A stretch of 64,000 bases of DNA from an uncultured Gemmatimonadota bacterium (lineage in GTDB: Bacteria; Gemmatimonadota; Gemmatimonadetes; Gemmatimonadales; Gemmatimonadaceae): assembly GCA_902826615.1 (NCBI GenBank), contig CADEFN010000011.1, positions 1-64,000 on the forward strand, in the 5' to 3' direction. The translations under genes and the position numbers were made by a program. The notes beneath the pieces are model-generated. The model made no database searches and was not told the DNA's origin. It saw only the letters and a list, made by a program, of their open reading frames with translations. Below, one piece after another: positions 53,534 through 61,649 of the stretch (positions are counted from its first letter, which is position 1; every line of letters begins with the position of its first letter).

Positions 53534-56500
53534 AGGTCCACATCTACCCCCCGCTGCCGGACGGCCCGGACCTCGGCGACGGCGGCATCCGGCAGGTGAT
53601 TCGCGCGCAGTACGCGTGGCTGCCCGCCTACGGCTGGGAGATCGTGAAGGACCCGGCGGAGGCGGACGTGATCGCCTCGCACATCGCCACGCCCCCCGCG
53701 TACCTGAACCTCTATGGCTCCACCAAGCCGTTCGTCGTCCACAATCACGGCGTCTACTGGACGCCCGACTACGACTGGCAGGGCTGGGCGTACGACGCCA
53801 ACGCGCAGGTGCTCGAAAACCTGCGCACCGCTGACCTCACCACCGCCGTCTCGGAATGGACCGCGCAGGCCCTCCGGCGCCACTCGAACCGTGACATCCG
53901 CGTCGTCCACCACGGCGTCGATCTGGAGGAGTGGACCCCGCCGGAGTCCCCGGGCAGCTACGTGCTCTGGAACAAGACGCGGGTGGACCCGATCTGCGAC
54001 CCCTCCCCCGTGGCGGCGCTCGCGCAACTGCTCCCCTTCCTCCCCGTCATGACCACGTTCCTCCCCGACGGGATCGCTCCGCCGCGGAACGTCACGGTGA
54101 CGGGACGCCTCCCCTTCGAGGAGGGGAAGGCGGTCGTGCGGCAGGCGGGCGTCTACCTCTGCACGACGCGCGAGACGTTCGGGATCGGCACGCTGGAAGC
54201 GCTCGCCTGTGGCGTGCCGGTCGTCGGCTACGCGTGGGGCGGGCAGCGCGAGATCGTGCGCCACGGGGTGGACGGGTGGCTGGTGCCCCCGGGTGACATC
54301 GCGGGGCTCGCCGAGGGGGTGCGCTGGGCGCTGGAGACGCCGGAGGCACGGATCCGCGCGCGCGAGCGCGCCGAGCAGTTCCCCGTCGCGGAGTCGATCG
54401 CCAAGTACGCCGAGATCTATCAGGAGGTGGTGGACCGCTTCGCGGAGCGCCGCGCTGCCCCGCGCACCTCGATCGTCGTCACCGCGTACAAGCTGGAGCG
54501 CTACCTAGAGGACACGCTGAACTCGGTGCTCGCGCAGGAGGACCGCGACTGGGAGTGCATCGTCGTCGACGACGCCTCCCCGGACGCCTGTGGCGAGATC
54601 GCCGAGCGCTATGCGGCGCGCGATGAGCGCTTCCGGGTGATCCACAACCGCCTCAATCAGTACCTCGCGGGCGCCCGCAATACGGGCATCGAGGCCGCCC
54701 GGGGCCGCTACATCCTCCCCCTCGACGGGGACGACATGCTCACCCCCAACGCTGTCTCCACGCTGGCGGGCATGCTCGATCGCTACCGGGGCATCCACAT
54801 CGCCTACGGGAACGTCCGGTTCGTCAACGAGGACGGCAAGACGCTCACCCGCTACGGGGGGCACGAGCCCGGCCACTCCGGGTGGCCCGTCGAGTTCCGG
54901 CTGGACTGGATGCTGGAGGGCGTCAACGGGAGCTACTTCAAGGGCCAGCACGGCGGGCAGCCCATGCCCTACTGCTCGATGTTCCGGCGGGAGGCGTGGG
55001 CGCTGACCGGCGGGTACCGCACGCGCGCGCGGTCCTCGGAGGACTGCGACATGTGGCTGCGCACCACCTCCTACGGGTTCCGCGCCGAGATGGTCACGCA
55101 GGCGGACACGCTGGTGTACCGCAACCGCGAGGGCTCCATGTCGCGCGATGTCGGCTGGGAAGAGCACCGCCCGTGGTACCCGTGGGTGCGGGACCATGCC
55201 GCGCTCCCCGCCGCCGCCTATCGGGGCCTCGTCAAGCCCGACCAGATCCCGCTCCCGGCGCTCGACCCCGAGATCGCCGTCGTCATCCCCGTCGGCCCGG
55301 AGCACGGGCGCTGGGTGGTCGATGCCGTCGACTCGGTGGACGCCCAGACGTTCCGGCTCTGGGAGTGCATCGTGGTGAACGACTCCGGCGCGCCCCTCCC
55401 CCGGCTCCCCCAGTGGGTGCGGGTGATCGAGCGGCCCTGCGAGCACTGCGCGGGCAAGGGGGAATGGGAGCGGCGGGACGAGTCCGGCGAGGTGACGCAC
55501 GGCGGCGCCTGCGCGGAGTGCGGCGGGTCCGGGCTGGGCCGCTTCGGCGGCACGGCGGCGGCGCGCAACGCAGGGATCCGGGCGGCGCTCGCCCCCCTCT
55601 TCCTCCCCCTCGACGCCGATGACTACCTCCAGCCGGACGCGCTCACCGTCATGCTCCACGCGCACCGCGCGGACCCGCGCGCGCCCATCGTGTACTCGGA
55701 CTTCTGGGACGAGAAGCAGCCCGGTGAGCGCGAGATCTACGAGACGGAGGACTACGACCCCCGCCACCTGATCAACCGGGGGATCCCGTGGATCGTGACC
55801 TCCCTGACGCCCGTGGCATACTGGCGCGAGGTGGGAGGATTCCCGGAGGACGTGCCGTGGGAGGACTGGGCATTCGCCCTGCTCTGCGCGTCCCGTGGCT
55901 ACTGCCACCGGCGCGTCGCGGCTCCCCTCGTCCTGTACCGCAAGTGGACGGGGCGGCGCCGGGAACAGAACCTCGCGGAGAAGCAGGAGAACGCGCTGCG
56001 CTTCCGCGACTGGCAGGTCCAGCACGTAGAGACGGTTGGAGGCGAACTGATGGCATGCGGTAGCTGCCCCGCGGGGCGATCGACCACGATGATGGTGGGG
56101 CCGATGGGCGGGCGCTCGATGGCCCCCGCGGTCACCCAGCCGGACGGGCTGGTGCTCGTCGAGTACATCGGCAACAAGGCGGGGGCGGTCGAGTACAAGT
56201 CGTCCGTCTCGGGCCAGAACCCCTACCGGTTCTCGGCCACGCAGCGCCGCAAGGGTGTGCGCCCAGAGGACGTGGAGTTCTTCGCGCTCAACCGCGAGTT
56301 CCGCGTCGTCCCCACGGAGGAGATCGGGATCCCCTCCACCGCCGTGCAGCGCGGGCTCTCCGACCCGATCGTCGCCTCCGGCCCGCCGCGCCCGGAGGCG
56401 GGACGCGCGCAGGGTGAGTCGGGCCTGCCCCGGCTGGCGCCGCCGCCCGCCCCGGAGCGCGAGGAGCGGGAGCCGGTCGGCGCCGCCGTCGCCGTGATGG

Positions 56501-56727
56501 AGCGCCCGGACCTCCCGGCCAACGACCTGACCCGCGCGGTCGCCGAGTTGGAGGGCGCGCCGCAGGAGAACCCGGAGATCCGCTCGCTTCGGCGGAACAA
56601 CACGCGCCCCCAGTTGGATGACATGGCGCGTGAACTGGGGCACCCTGACCCCTCCCAGTTCGCAAACGCGCACGATGTCGCGGCTTTCGTCGTCGCGATG
56701 CGTGCAAACGTCGCGGGCTCGCAGTAG
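53530..56727 (+). CDS. Triple glycosyltransferase fused to a virion-type C-terminal region
   Basis: 1065 residues, ATG overlapping the previous stop. Residues 1-310: GT4 (GT-B) with ETFGIGTLEALACGVPVVG (215-233). Residues ~313-575: GT2 with VVTAYKLERYLEDTL, VVDDASPD and LDGDDMLTP (398-405). Residues ~578-835: second GT2 (VVIPVGPEHGRW, LPLDADDYLQP) carrying an inserted zinc site CEHCAGKG...CAECGGSG (C637, C640, C661, C664). From M841 a different region begins: VLVEYIGNKAGAVEYKSS, Pro-rich linker, and an HeH/SAP-like end (RPQLDDMARELGHPDPSQF). Confidence 0.85.
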   Translation: MKVHIYPPLPDGPDLGDGGIRQVIRAQYAWLPAYGWEIVKDPAEADVIASHIATPPAYLNLYGSTKPFVVHNHGVYWTPDYDWQGWAYDANAQVLENLRTADLTTAVSEWTAQALRRHSNRDIRVVHHGVDLEEWTPPESPGSYVLWNKTRVDPICDPSPVAALAQLLPFLPVMTTFLPDGIAPPRNVTVTGRLPFEEGKAVVRQAGVYLCTTRETFGIGTLEALACGVPVVGYAWGGQREIVRHGVDGWLVPPGDIAGLAEGVRWALETPEARIRARERAEQFPVAESIAKYAEIYQEVVDRFAERRAAPRTSIVVTAYKLERYLEDTLNSVLAQEDRDWECIVVDDASPDACGEIAERYAARDERFRVIHNRLNQYLAGARNTGIEAARGRYILPLDGDDMLTPNAVSTLAGMLDRYRGIHIAYGNVRFVNEDGKTLTRYGGHEPGHSGWPVEFRLDWMLEGVNGSYFKGQHGGQPMPYCSMFRREAWALTGGYRTRARSSEDCDMWLRTTSYGFRAEMVTQADTLVYRNREGSMSRDVGWEEHRPWYPWVRDHAALPAAAYRGLVKPDQIPLPALDPEIAVVIPVGPEHGRWVVDAVDSVDAQTFRLWECIVVNDSGAPLPRLPQWVRVIERPCEHCAGKGEWERRDESGEVTHGGACAECGGSGLGRFGGTAAARNAGIRAALAPLFLPLDADDYLQPDALTVMLHAHRADPRAPIVYSDFWDEKQPGEREIYETEDYDPRHLINRGIPWIVTSLTPVAYWREVGGFPEDVPWEDWAFALLCASRGYCHRRVAAPLVLYRKWTGRRREQNLAEKQENALRFRDWQVQHVETVGGELMACGSCPAGRSTTMMVGPMGGRSMAPAVTQPDGLVLVEYIGNKAGAVEYKSSVSGQNPYRFSATQRRKGVRPEDVEFFALNREFRVVPTEEIGIPSTAVQRGLSDPIVASGPPRPEAGRAQGESGLPRLAPPPAPEREEREPVGAAVAVMERPDLPANDLTRAVAELEGAPQENPEIRSLRRNNTRPQLDDMARELGHPDPSQFANAHDVAAFVVAMRANVAGSQ
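56050..56727 (+). CDS. Possible internal start: virion-type protein fused to the glycosyltransferase frame
   Basis: In-frame ATG at 56050 has GGAGG at 56038-56042, a seven-base spacing, so a separate 225-residue product may be made. It starts ACGSCPAGR, contains YIGNKAGAVEYKSSVSGQNPYRFSATQRRKG and ends with a helix-extension-helix-like segment. That composition suits phage head-to-tail proteins more than enzymes. Confidence 0.5.
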   Translation: MACGSCPAGRSTTMMVGPMGGRSMAPAVTQPDGLVLVEYIGNKAGAVEYKSSVSGQNPYRFSATQRRKGVRPEDVEFFALNREFRVVPTEEIGIPSTAVQRGLSDPIVASGPPRPEAGRAQGESGLPRLAPPPAPEREEREPVGAAVAVMERPDLPANDLTRAVAELEGAPQENPEIRSLRRNNTRPQLDDMARELGHPDPSQFANAHDVAAFVVAMRANVAGSQ

Positions 56728-56734
56728 TCTCCCC

Positions 56735-56780
56735 GCCACCGCCGCCGAACAGCATTAGCACCGCGGGCGGCGGCGGTGGC
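56735..56780 (+). terminator. 12-bp inverted repeat before the membrane protein
   Basis: GCCACCGCCGCC (56735-56746) pairs perfectly with GGCGGCGGTGGC (56769-56780), loop 22 bases. The stop of the preceding gene again lies in a TAGTCT sequence (56725-56730), but no -35 is evident. Confidence 0.5.
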
Positions 56781-56794
56781 ACCCGGGGGAGATC

Positions 56795-57094
56795 GTGACG
56801 CTTTCCGACATCATCCTGATCGGCCTCGGCGCGTGGCGACTGGCCTCCCTGCTCGTGCAGGAGGACGGCCCGTGGGACGTGTTCGTACGCGTCCGTGACT
56901 GGACGGGCATGCCCCTCGGGACCGGGTTCTTCGCCAAGCTGCTCGGCTGCATCTGGTGCACGTCCGTCTGGACGGGGACGGCACTCTACGGCGTCTGGCT
57001 GCTCGTCCCCGTGCTGTCCTACCTGCCCGCCATCTGGGCCGTCGCGCTGATCGTCGATCGCTGGATGCTGGGCTGGGGGACGCCCCCGGAATGA
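56795..57094 (+). CDS. DUF1360-like membrane protein
   Basis: 99 residues, GTG with GGGGGAG upstream. LIGLGAWRLASLLVQEDGPWDVFVRVRDW, LGCIWCTSVWTGTALYG and PAIWAVALIVDRW match small DUF1360-type membrane proteins with a conserved CxxC after the first domain. Widespread in phage structural regions; function unknown. Confidence 0.75.
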   Translation: MTLSDIILIGLGAWRLASLLVQEDGPWDVFVRVRDWTGMPLGTGFFAKLLGCIWCTSVWTGTALYGVWLLVPVLSYLPAIWAVALIVDRWMLGWGTPPE

Positions 57095-57270
57095 TCCCTC
57101 TACTGACACTCCCGGAGGTAGCCGCGGAATGCGGCGTGACGGTTGACACGGTGAGGAACTGGCATCGAGCCGGGCGTATCACGCTGGTACGCCTCCCCGG
57201 CGGTTCCCTGCGTATGACCCGCGAGGAACTAGACCGCATCACCTCCTCGCAGGTGAAGCCTGAGTCCTAG
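57091..57270 (+). CDS. MerR/excisionase-type helix-turn-helix protein
   Basis: 59 residues, ATG overlapping the previous TGA. LLTLPEVAAECGVTVDTVRNWHRAGRITLVRLPGGSLRMTREELDRIT is a compact winged helix (HTH_17, Xis/AlpA-like). Its position inside the tail module is unusual. Likely DNA binding; directing excision is not supported because no integrase is seen. Confidence 0.82.
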   Translation: MIPLLTLPEVAAECGVTVDTVRNWHRAGRITLVRLPGGSLRMTREELDRITSSQVKPES

Positions 57271-57318
57271 CGCCCGGGCGGGTACGATGCTCTCGCGAGC
57301 ACTCGCGGGAGGCGCCCC

Positions 57319-58548
57319 ATGAAGTCCGAAACCGTCACCAAGCTCTCCATCCCCCACTGGGCGCGACTGCTGGGCATCAACCCCCTGCACGTCATGGGCG
57401 TGCAGGTCGAGGAGATCCAGCAGGGCACGTGCGATGTCTCGTGGTTCCAGTACGGCTGGCAAAACGCCTCCGCCGTCTCCCGCGAGGAGCTTGCCGTGAA
57501 GATCCGGCAGGCGGAGGACGAGATCGAGCACTACCTGCGCGCGCGCCTGCTCCCCTCGTGGGAGGAGGACGAGGTAGCGATCGCCACTCCGCCCGCGCGG
57601 CCCGATACCGTCTGGCACTCCCCGTTCAACGCGCGCGGCTACTGGCAGTCCGTCGAGACGCAGTGGAAGCACCTGATCTCCGGGGGGCGGCGCGCCCAGA
57701 CGCTGATCGACGACGCCGCTGCCGTCGTCTACACGGACTCGATCCCCAGCACCGCCTACTTCACGCCGCCGTCCGTGCTCTACAAGGACACGGCCACCGT
57801 CACCGTCACAGTCGCCGCGGGCACGGCGGCGAACGAGATCGCCGTCTACTGCCCCGGGCGGGAGGGGGATGAGCGCTACCGGATCCGCCCCGTGTCCGTC
57901 TCGATCACGGGCACGACTGCGACCATCACGTTCCGGCGCGAGCTTGCGATCGACCCGGACATGCAGGAGGGGATCGGGACGGGCGCCAACTTCATGCGGC
58001 CCGTGGACGGCAGGAGCGCCGACCCGTTCCTCACGACCGTGGACGTGTACCGCGTCTACAACGACGGCGCCACGCAGGCCGCTCTCCTCTGGCTCCCCCC
58101 GAACGGGGGCGCGCCGGGGGCGCTCGCCGAGCAGGCCGCCGCACTCACCGTCTCGGATGCCCGCATGGGGTTCGTGCAGTACCGCCCGGGCACGTGGGAC
58201 GGGGACACGAGCGCCTTCGTGGCGACCTGCCGGTCGCTGGGCCGCCAGCCCGATGCCGTCCGCCTCTACTACCGCTCCGGGCTCCCCGCGGCGCCCAACG
58301 GCGAGATGAGCCACGAGTGGGCGCTGACGGTGGCGATCCTCGCCGCCGCCCGGCTGGACCGCCCCGTCTGCAACTGCGCCTCCGGGTTCGTCAACCGCTG
58401 GCAGCGCGACTACGCGGTGAGTGAGCCCAAGACGAACCGGCGGCTCGATGAGCGCCTGCTGGGCAACCCGATCGGCACCCTCGCGGGCGAGATCTACGCG
58501 TGGGAGCGGGTGCTGCGCGCGAGCGCGCGCGTGGCGGTTTCGGCGTAA
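57319..58548 (+). CDS. Head-tail connector-region protein
   Basis: 409 residues, ATG after GGGAGG. The N-terminal helical part (VSREELAVKIRQAEDEIEHYLRARLLPSWEED) resembles the gp6-type adaptor fold. A beta-rich middle (ATVTVTVAAGTAANEIAVYCPG, VSVSITGTTATITFRREL) and a C-terminal helical part with CNCASGFVNRWQRD follow. Position before tail genes supports a connector or tail-completion role; exact role inferred. Confidence 0.62.
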   Translation: MKSETVTKLSIPHWARLLGINPLHVMGVQVEEIQQGTCDVSWFQYGWQNASAVSREELAVKIRQAEDEIEHYLRARLLPSWEEDEVAIATPPARPDTVWHSPFNARGYWQSVETQWKHLISGGRRAQTLIDDAAAVVYTDSIPSTAYFTPPSVLYKDTATVTVTVAAGTAANEIAVYCPGREGDERYRIRPVSVSITGTTATITFRRELAIDPDMQEGIGTGANFMRPVDGRSADPFLTTVDVYRVYNDGATQAALLWLPPNGGAPGALAEQAAALTVSDARMGFVQYRPGTWDGDTSAFVATCRSLGRQPDAVRLYYRSGLPAAPNGEMSHEWALTVAILAAARLDRPVCNCASGFVNRWQRDYAVSEPKTNRRLDERLLGNPIGTLAGEIYAWERVLRASARVAVSA

Positions 58549-58583
58549 TCTGCACCCCACTCCCCATCACGGAAGGGCGAACG

Positions 58584-59099
58584 ATGATCGAGTGCGGGAT
58601 CGCGGCGCACGAGGAAAAGTGGGCCGCCGAGCGGGAGGCGATGATCGAGCGGGGGTTGGAGGAGGAGCAGGCAGACGCCTTCGCCGCCACGTTCGACCGC
58701 CTGCTCCACGAGGCCGACGAGGCCGCCGCCCACTTCCCCCCGCCGCCACCCCTGCCCATCGAGCCCATGCGCGCCCCCTCCCCCGTCGCGCAATCCGGGA
58801 TGCGACGCGTCGTCTGGTCCGACATGCAGGGTCGCCGCTGGACCTCCCTCATCCCCGAGGCGTGGGACGAGGCCATGGCGGAGCAGGGGATCCCGGTCGG
58901 CCCCGTCTCGCTCGAAACGATGGGGCTGCCGCTCGCGTGGGAGGTCGCGCTGCACAACGCGCTGCACGATCGCAACCTGCTGACCTACCGCGACGTGCTC
59001 CAGCGCCCCGGGGATGTGGCGCAGGCGCTGCGCGCCGTGTGGAAGAGGGGCGCCACGGAGGTCATCGATATCTTCCGTGATGCTGCCACTACCGCGTAG
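58584..59099 (+). CDS. Hypothetical structural-region protein
   Basis: 171 residues, ATG after GGAAGGGCGA. Helical and acidic first half (AAHEEKWAAEREAMIERGLEEEQADAFAATFDRLL), a PPPPPLP linker, and an alpha/beta end. Between connector and tail-tube genes; no name supported. Confidence 0.65.
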   Translation: MIECGIAAHEEKWAAEREAMIERGLEEEQADAFAATFDRLLHEADEAAAHFPPPPPLPIEPMRAPSPVAQSGMRRVVWSDMQGRRWTSLIPEAWDEAMAEQGIPVGPVSLETMGLPLAWEVALHNALHDRNLLTYRDVLQRPGDVAQALRAVWKRGATEVIDIFRDAATTA

Positions 59100-59153
59100 G
59101 CGCTTATATACTCGCGCAGGAAGGACGACCATTGATGGCATGGAGGCCACAGG

Positions 59154-60665
59154 ATGGTCCAGTCGGCAGTCAAGCCGCTTACCGCTTCTCAGGCCCGCCT
59201 GTGGCTGACTGAGAACGGCGCGAGCCCGGCCAACGCGCCGGAGTACAAGGGCTTCGCCCGAGTCACCAACCCGACGGTATCTCGTGGCTCGACCACGCAG
59301 ATCCGCATCCCCGACCCCAACCGGTACGGGTCATTCCTCACCGTGGGCACCGTCCGCGGCGTCCCGGACCCCGGCTCGGTCAACATCGAGTCCCGCCGGG
59401 AACTGGGCCCCGTCTCCGAACTGCTGCGCATCTTCAACAAGCAATGCGCCGTGGACGTGCAGGTCCACTTCGGGGACTGTCAGGACCCGCAGAACTTCTC
59501 GGACGGCTGGGACACGGTACGTATCTTCGAGGACGTGGAGCCCCAGCAGTGGTCCGGCTCGGACCACGGCGCGTTCGACGAGGGCAACGACGGCGCCCTG
59601 ACCGAGACGCTGGGCGTGAACTTCGCGCGCGTCTACGACGTGAAGAAGCTGCGTGCCGCGGAGGTGGCGTCCTCGGACCTCACCGACGAGGCCGTCGACG
59701 TGATCATCGCCGATCAGGTGACGTGCGGTCAGTGTGGCCGCGTCTCTGACGGCTGCCAGATCGCCTTCATCCTCGTCGGGGACACGTCCGGTTCCCCCGG
59801 CCTGCCCCCGAAGGTCCTCTTCACGGAGGACGGCGGCTCCACGTGGAGTTCGTCGGTCATCACTACGCTCGGCCTTGCCGAGTCCCCCCTGCGCCTCGCG
59901 GCGGTGGGCACGGACCTCGTGGTCGTCTCGAACGACTCCGGCTCCCTCCACTACGCGAACATTAACGACATCCTCGACGGCACCGAGTCGTGGTCGGAGG
60001 TGGCGACCGGCTTCGACGGCTCCGGCGCCCCGAACGCGATCTCCAGCGTCGCGCGCGACCGCACGTGGATCGCCGGTGACGGTGGCCGCATCTACCTCAC
60101 CACCGACCCGGGCTCCGGTGTCACCGAGCAGGCAGACGGCTCCCAGACGGCCCAGAACCTGCTCGACATCCACGCGCTGGACCGCAACAACGTCGTCGCC
60201 GTGGGCGAGTCGAACGCGGTGCTCGTCACCGCCAACGGCGGCTCCACGTGGGCGGCGGTGACCGGCCCGGCCCCGGGTGTGAACATCCGCACCGTCTGGA
60301 TGCTCTCGGTCAACGACTGGATCGTCGGCCTCAACGACGGGACGCTCTACTACACCCGCAACGCCGGTACGACGTGGACGGCCAAGAGCTTCCCGGGCTC
60401 GGGCGCCGGGACCGTCCGGCACGTCCGCTTCGCCTCCAAGAACGTCGGCTACATGGCCCACGTGACGGCGGCTGCCGCGGGCCGCATCCTGCGCACCATC
60501 GATGGTGGCAACTCGTGGGTGGTCCTGCCGGAAGAGGCGGGGCAGACCATCCCGGCCAACGACGCGATCAACCGGGTGGCGCCCTGCCCGGACGACCCGA
60601 ACATCTGCTTCGGCGTCGGCCTCGCCGCTGACGCCTCCGACGGGTTCGCGGTCAAGTTCTCGTAG
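59154..60665 (+). CDS. Major tail protein with C-terminal beta-propeller-like domain
   Basis: 503 residues, ATG with GGAGG upstream. The first ~190 residues (YGSFLTVGTVRGVPDPGSVNIESRRELG, QVHFGDCQDPQNF, YDVKKLRAAEV) fit a tail-tube subunit before the chaperones. The rest has repeated GGSTW-type blades (FTEDGGSTWSS, VTANGGSTWAAV, YTRNAGTTWTAK, RTIDGGNSWVV) as in Ycf48/BNR propellers. The propeller could decorate the tail. A short out-of-frame reading frame at 59134 overlaps its start. Confidence 0.72.
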   Translation: MVQSAVKPLTASQARLWLTENGASPANAPEYKGFARVTNPTVSRGSTTQIRIPDPNRYGSFLTVGTVRGVPDPGSVNIESRRELGPVSELLRIFNKQCAVDVQVHFGDCQDPQNFSDGWDTVRIFEDVEPQQWSGSDHGAFDEGNDGALTETLGVNFARVYDVKKLRAAEVASSDLTDEAVDVIIADQVTCGQCGRVSDGCQIAFILVGDTSGSPGLPPKVLFTEDGGSTWSSSVITTLGLAESPLRLAAVGTDLVVVSNDSGSLHYANINDILDGTESWSEVATGFDGSGAPNAISSVARDRTWIAGDGGRIYLTTDPGSGVTEQADGSQTAQNLLDIHALDRNNVVAVGESNAVLVTANGGSTWAAVTGPAPGVNIRTVWMLSVNDWIVGLNDGTLYYTRNAGTTWTAKSFPGSGAGTVRHVRFASKNVGYMAHVTAAAAGRILRTIDGGNSWVVLPEEAGQTIPANDAINRVAPCPDDPNICFGVGLAADASDGFAVKFS

Positions 60666-60674
60666 TACGCTGCT

Positions 60675-60720
60675 GGTGATGGGCGGGGGGGCTCCGCCGG
60701 GCTCCGCCCCGCCCATCACC
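60675..60720 (+). terminator. Strong terminator after the major tail gene
   Basis: Perfect 14-bp arms GGTGATGGGCGGGG (60675-60688) and CCCCGCCCATCACC (60707-60720); the loop contains a repeated GGCTCCGCC. Ten bases past the stop. Confidence 0.8.
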
Positions 60721-60750
60721 CACGGCTCCCCGCGATGAAGGACGGCGGGC

Positions 60751-61428
60751 TTGACGACAGACGACCAGACTCACGAGGCCGCCCCCGAGGCGGCCTCTGC
60801 CACGCCGGGGCGCATCGACGCCCGGCAGTTCACCTCCGCGGAGCAGGTACGCGAGATCACCCTGTCGAACGGGATCGTGCTCTCGCTGCGCCCCGTCCCG
60901 AACAAGCTGATCGCCGACGCCGCGGCATCCGTGCCCCAGCCGGTGGTCCCCCGGGTGCTCATCGAGGCCAAGAATGTGGAGGAGGAGAACCCGAACCACC
61001 CCGACTACATCAAGGCCTTGCAGGACCTCCCCCAGCGGCGCTCGGATGCCGCCTTCAACATGGCGCTCTCCATGGGTACCAACGTCGTGTATGTCCCCGA
61101 GGGGCTGTTTGGTCCCGATGATGACTGGCAGGGGCCGATCGTCGAGTCCTTCGAGGCGATCGGGGCGGAGCCGCCGGACTTCGCCGCCACGGGGCGACGC
61201 CGCTACCTCGACTGGCTCCGCAACTACGCGATCCCCACCGAGGAGGAACTGGTCATCATCGGGCGGGTATGCATCACCTCGATCGCGGTGACCGAGGGAG
61301 AGGTGCAGAGCGCCGTCGATTCGTTTCGGCGTGGAGCGTCACGGGCTACCAATCTCTCAATCCAGATCTCCGCGGGGGATCTCGACGGGGATTCTCTACC
61401 GCCCGCCCTATCCGGGGCTGGTCCCTGA
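60751..61428 (+). CDS. Tail assembly chaperone, 0-frame (gpG-like)
   Basis: 225 residues, TTG at 60751 after GAAGGACGG. An acidic N-terminus, then FTSAEQVREITLSNGIVLSLRPVPNKLIADAAASV and a helical body, as in phage tail chaperones between tail tube and tape measure. The last ~35 codons lose G/C third-base preference while the +1 frame gains it. It probably makes a longer frameshift product. Confidence 0.8.
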   Translation: MTTDDQTHEAAPEAASATPGRIDARQFTSAEQVREITLSNGIVLSLRPVPNKLIADAAASVPQPVVPRVLIEAKNVEEENPNHPDYIKALQDLPQRRSDAAFNMALSMGTNVVYVPEGLFGPDDDWQGPIVESFEAIGAEPPDFAATGRRRYLDWLRNYAIPTEEELVIIGRVCITSIAVTEGEVQSAVDSFRRGASRATNLSIQISAGDLDGDSLPPALSGAGP

Positions 61429-61615
61429 GTACGAGGAGCGCGAGGCGGCGCTGCACTGCCGGTACAACTGGACCGAGTGGTGCGCGCTGGAGCGTGACGA
61501 GCGGGTGCGGGGGATCGCCCAGTACCGCGTCTCCCAGATGGTCGAGATGGGCCGCTCGGACGCCGTGAACGCCTACATGGAGGCGGCCCAGCAGCGCAAC
61601 GCCCGCGGTCGGTAG
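61331..61615 (+). CDS. Tail assembly chaperone, frameshift extension (gpT-like)
   Basis: The +1 frame continues as GILYRPPYPGLVPEYEEREAALHCRYNWTEWCALERDERVRG and ends at 61615. No good ribosome-binding site precedes its GTG. Like gpGT pairs it is more likely joined to the upstream frame. Candidate +1 slip points: GGGG at 61374-61378, GGGG at 61387-61390, or the shifty stop CCC-TGA at 61423-61428. Confidence 0.75.
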   Translation: MERHGLPISQSRSPRGISTGILYRPPYPGLVPEYEEREAALHCRYNWTEWCALERDERVRGIAQYRVSQMVEMGRSDAVNAYMEAAQQRNARGR

Positions 61616-61649
61616 ATAATCCCCGAGGGACGGCTGGGACGGGGCACGG

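Noticed and set aside
54505-56739. 744-codon reverse-strand frame opposite the glycosyltransferase gene
   Set aside because: Antisense shadow; forward-strand protein has clear GT motifs in this interval.
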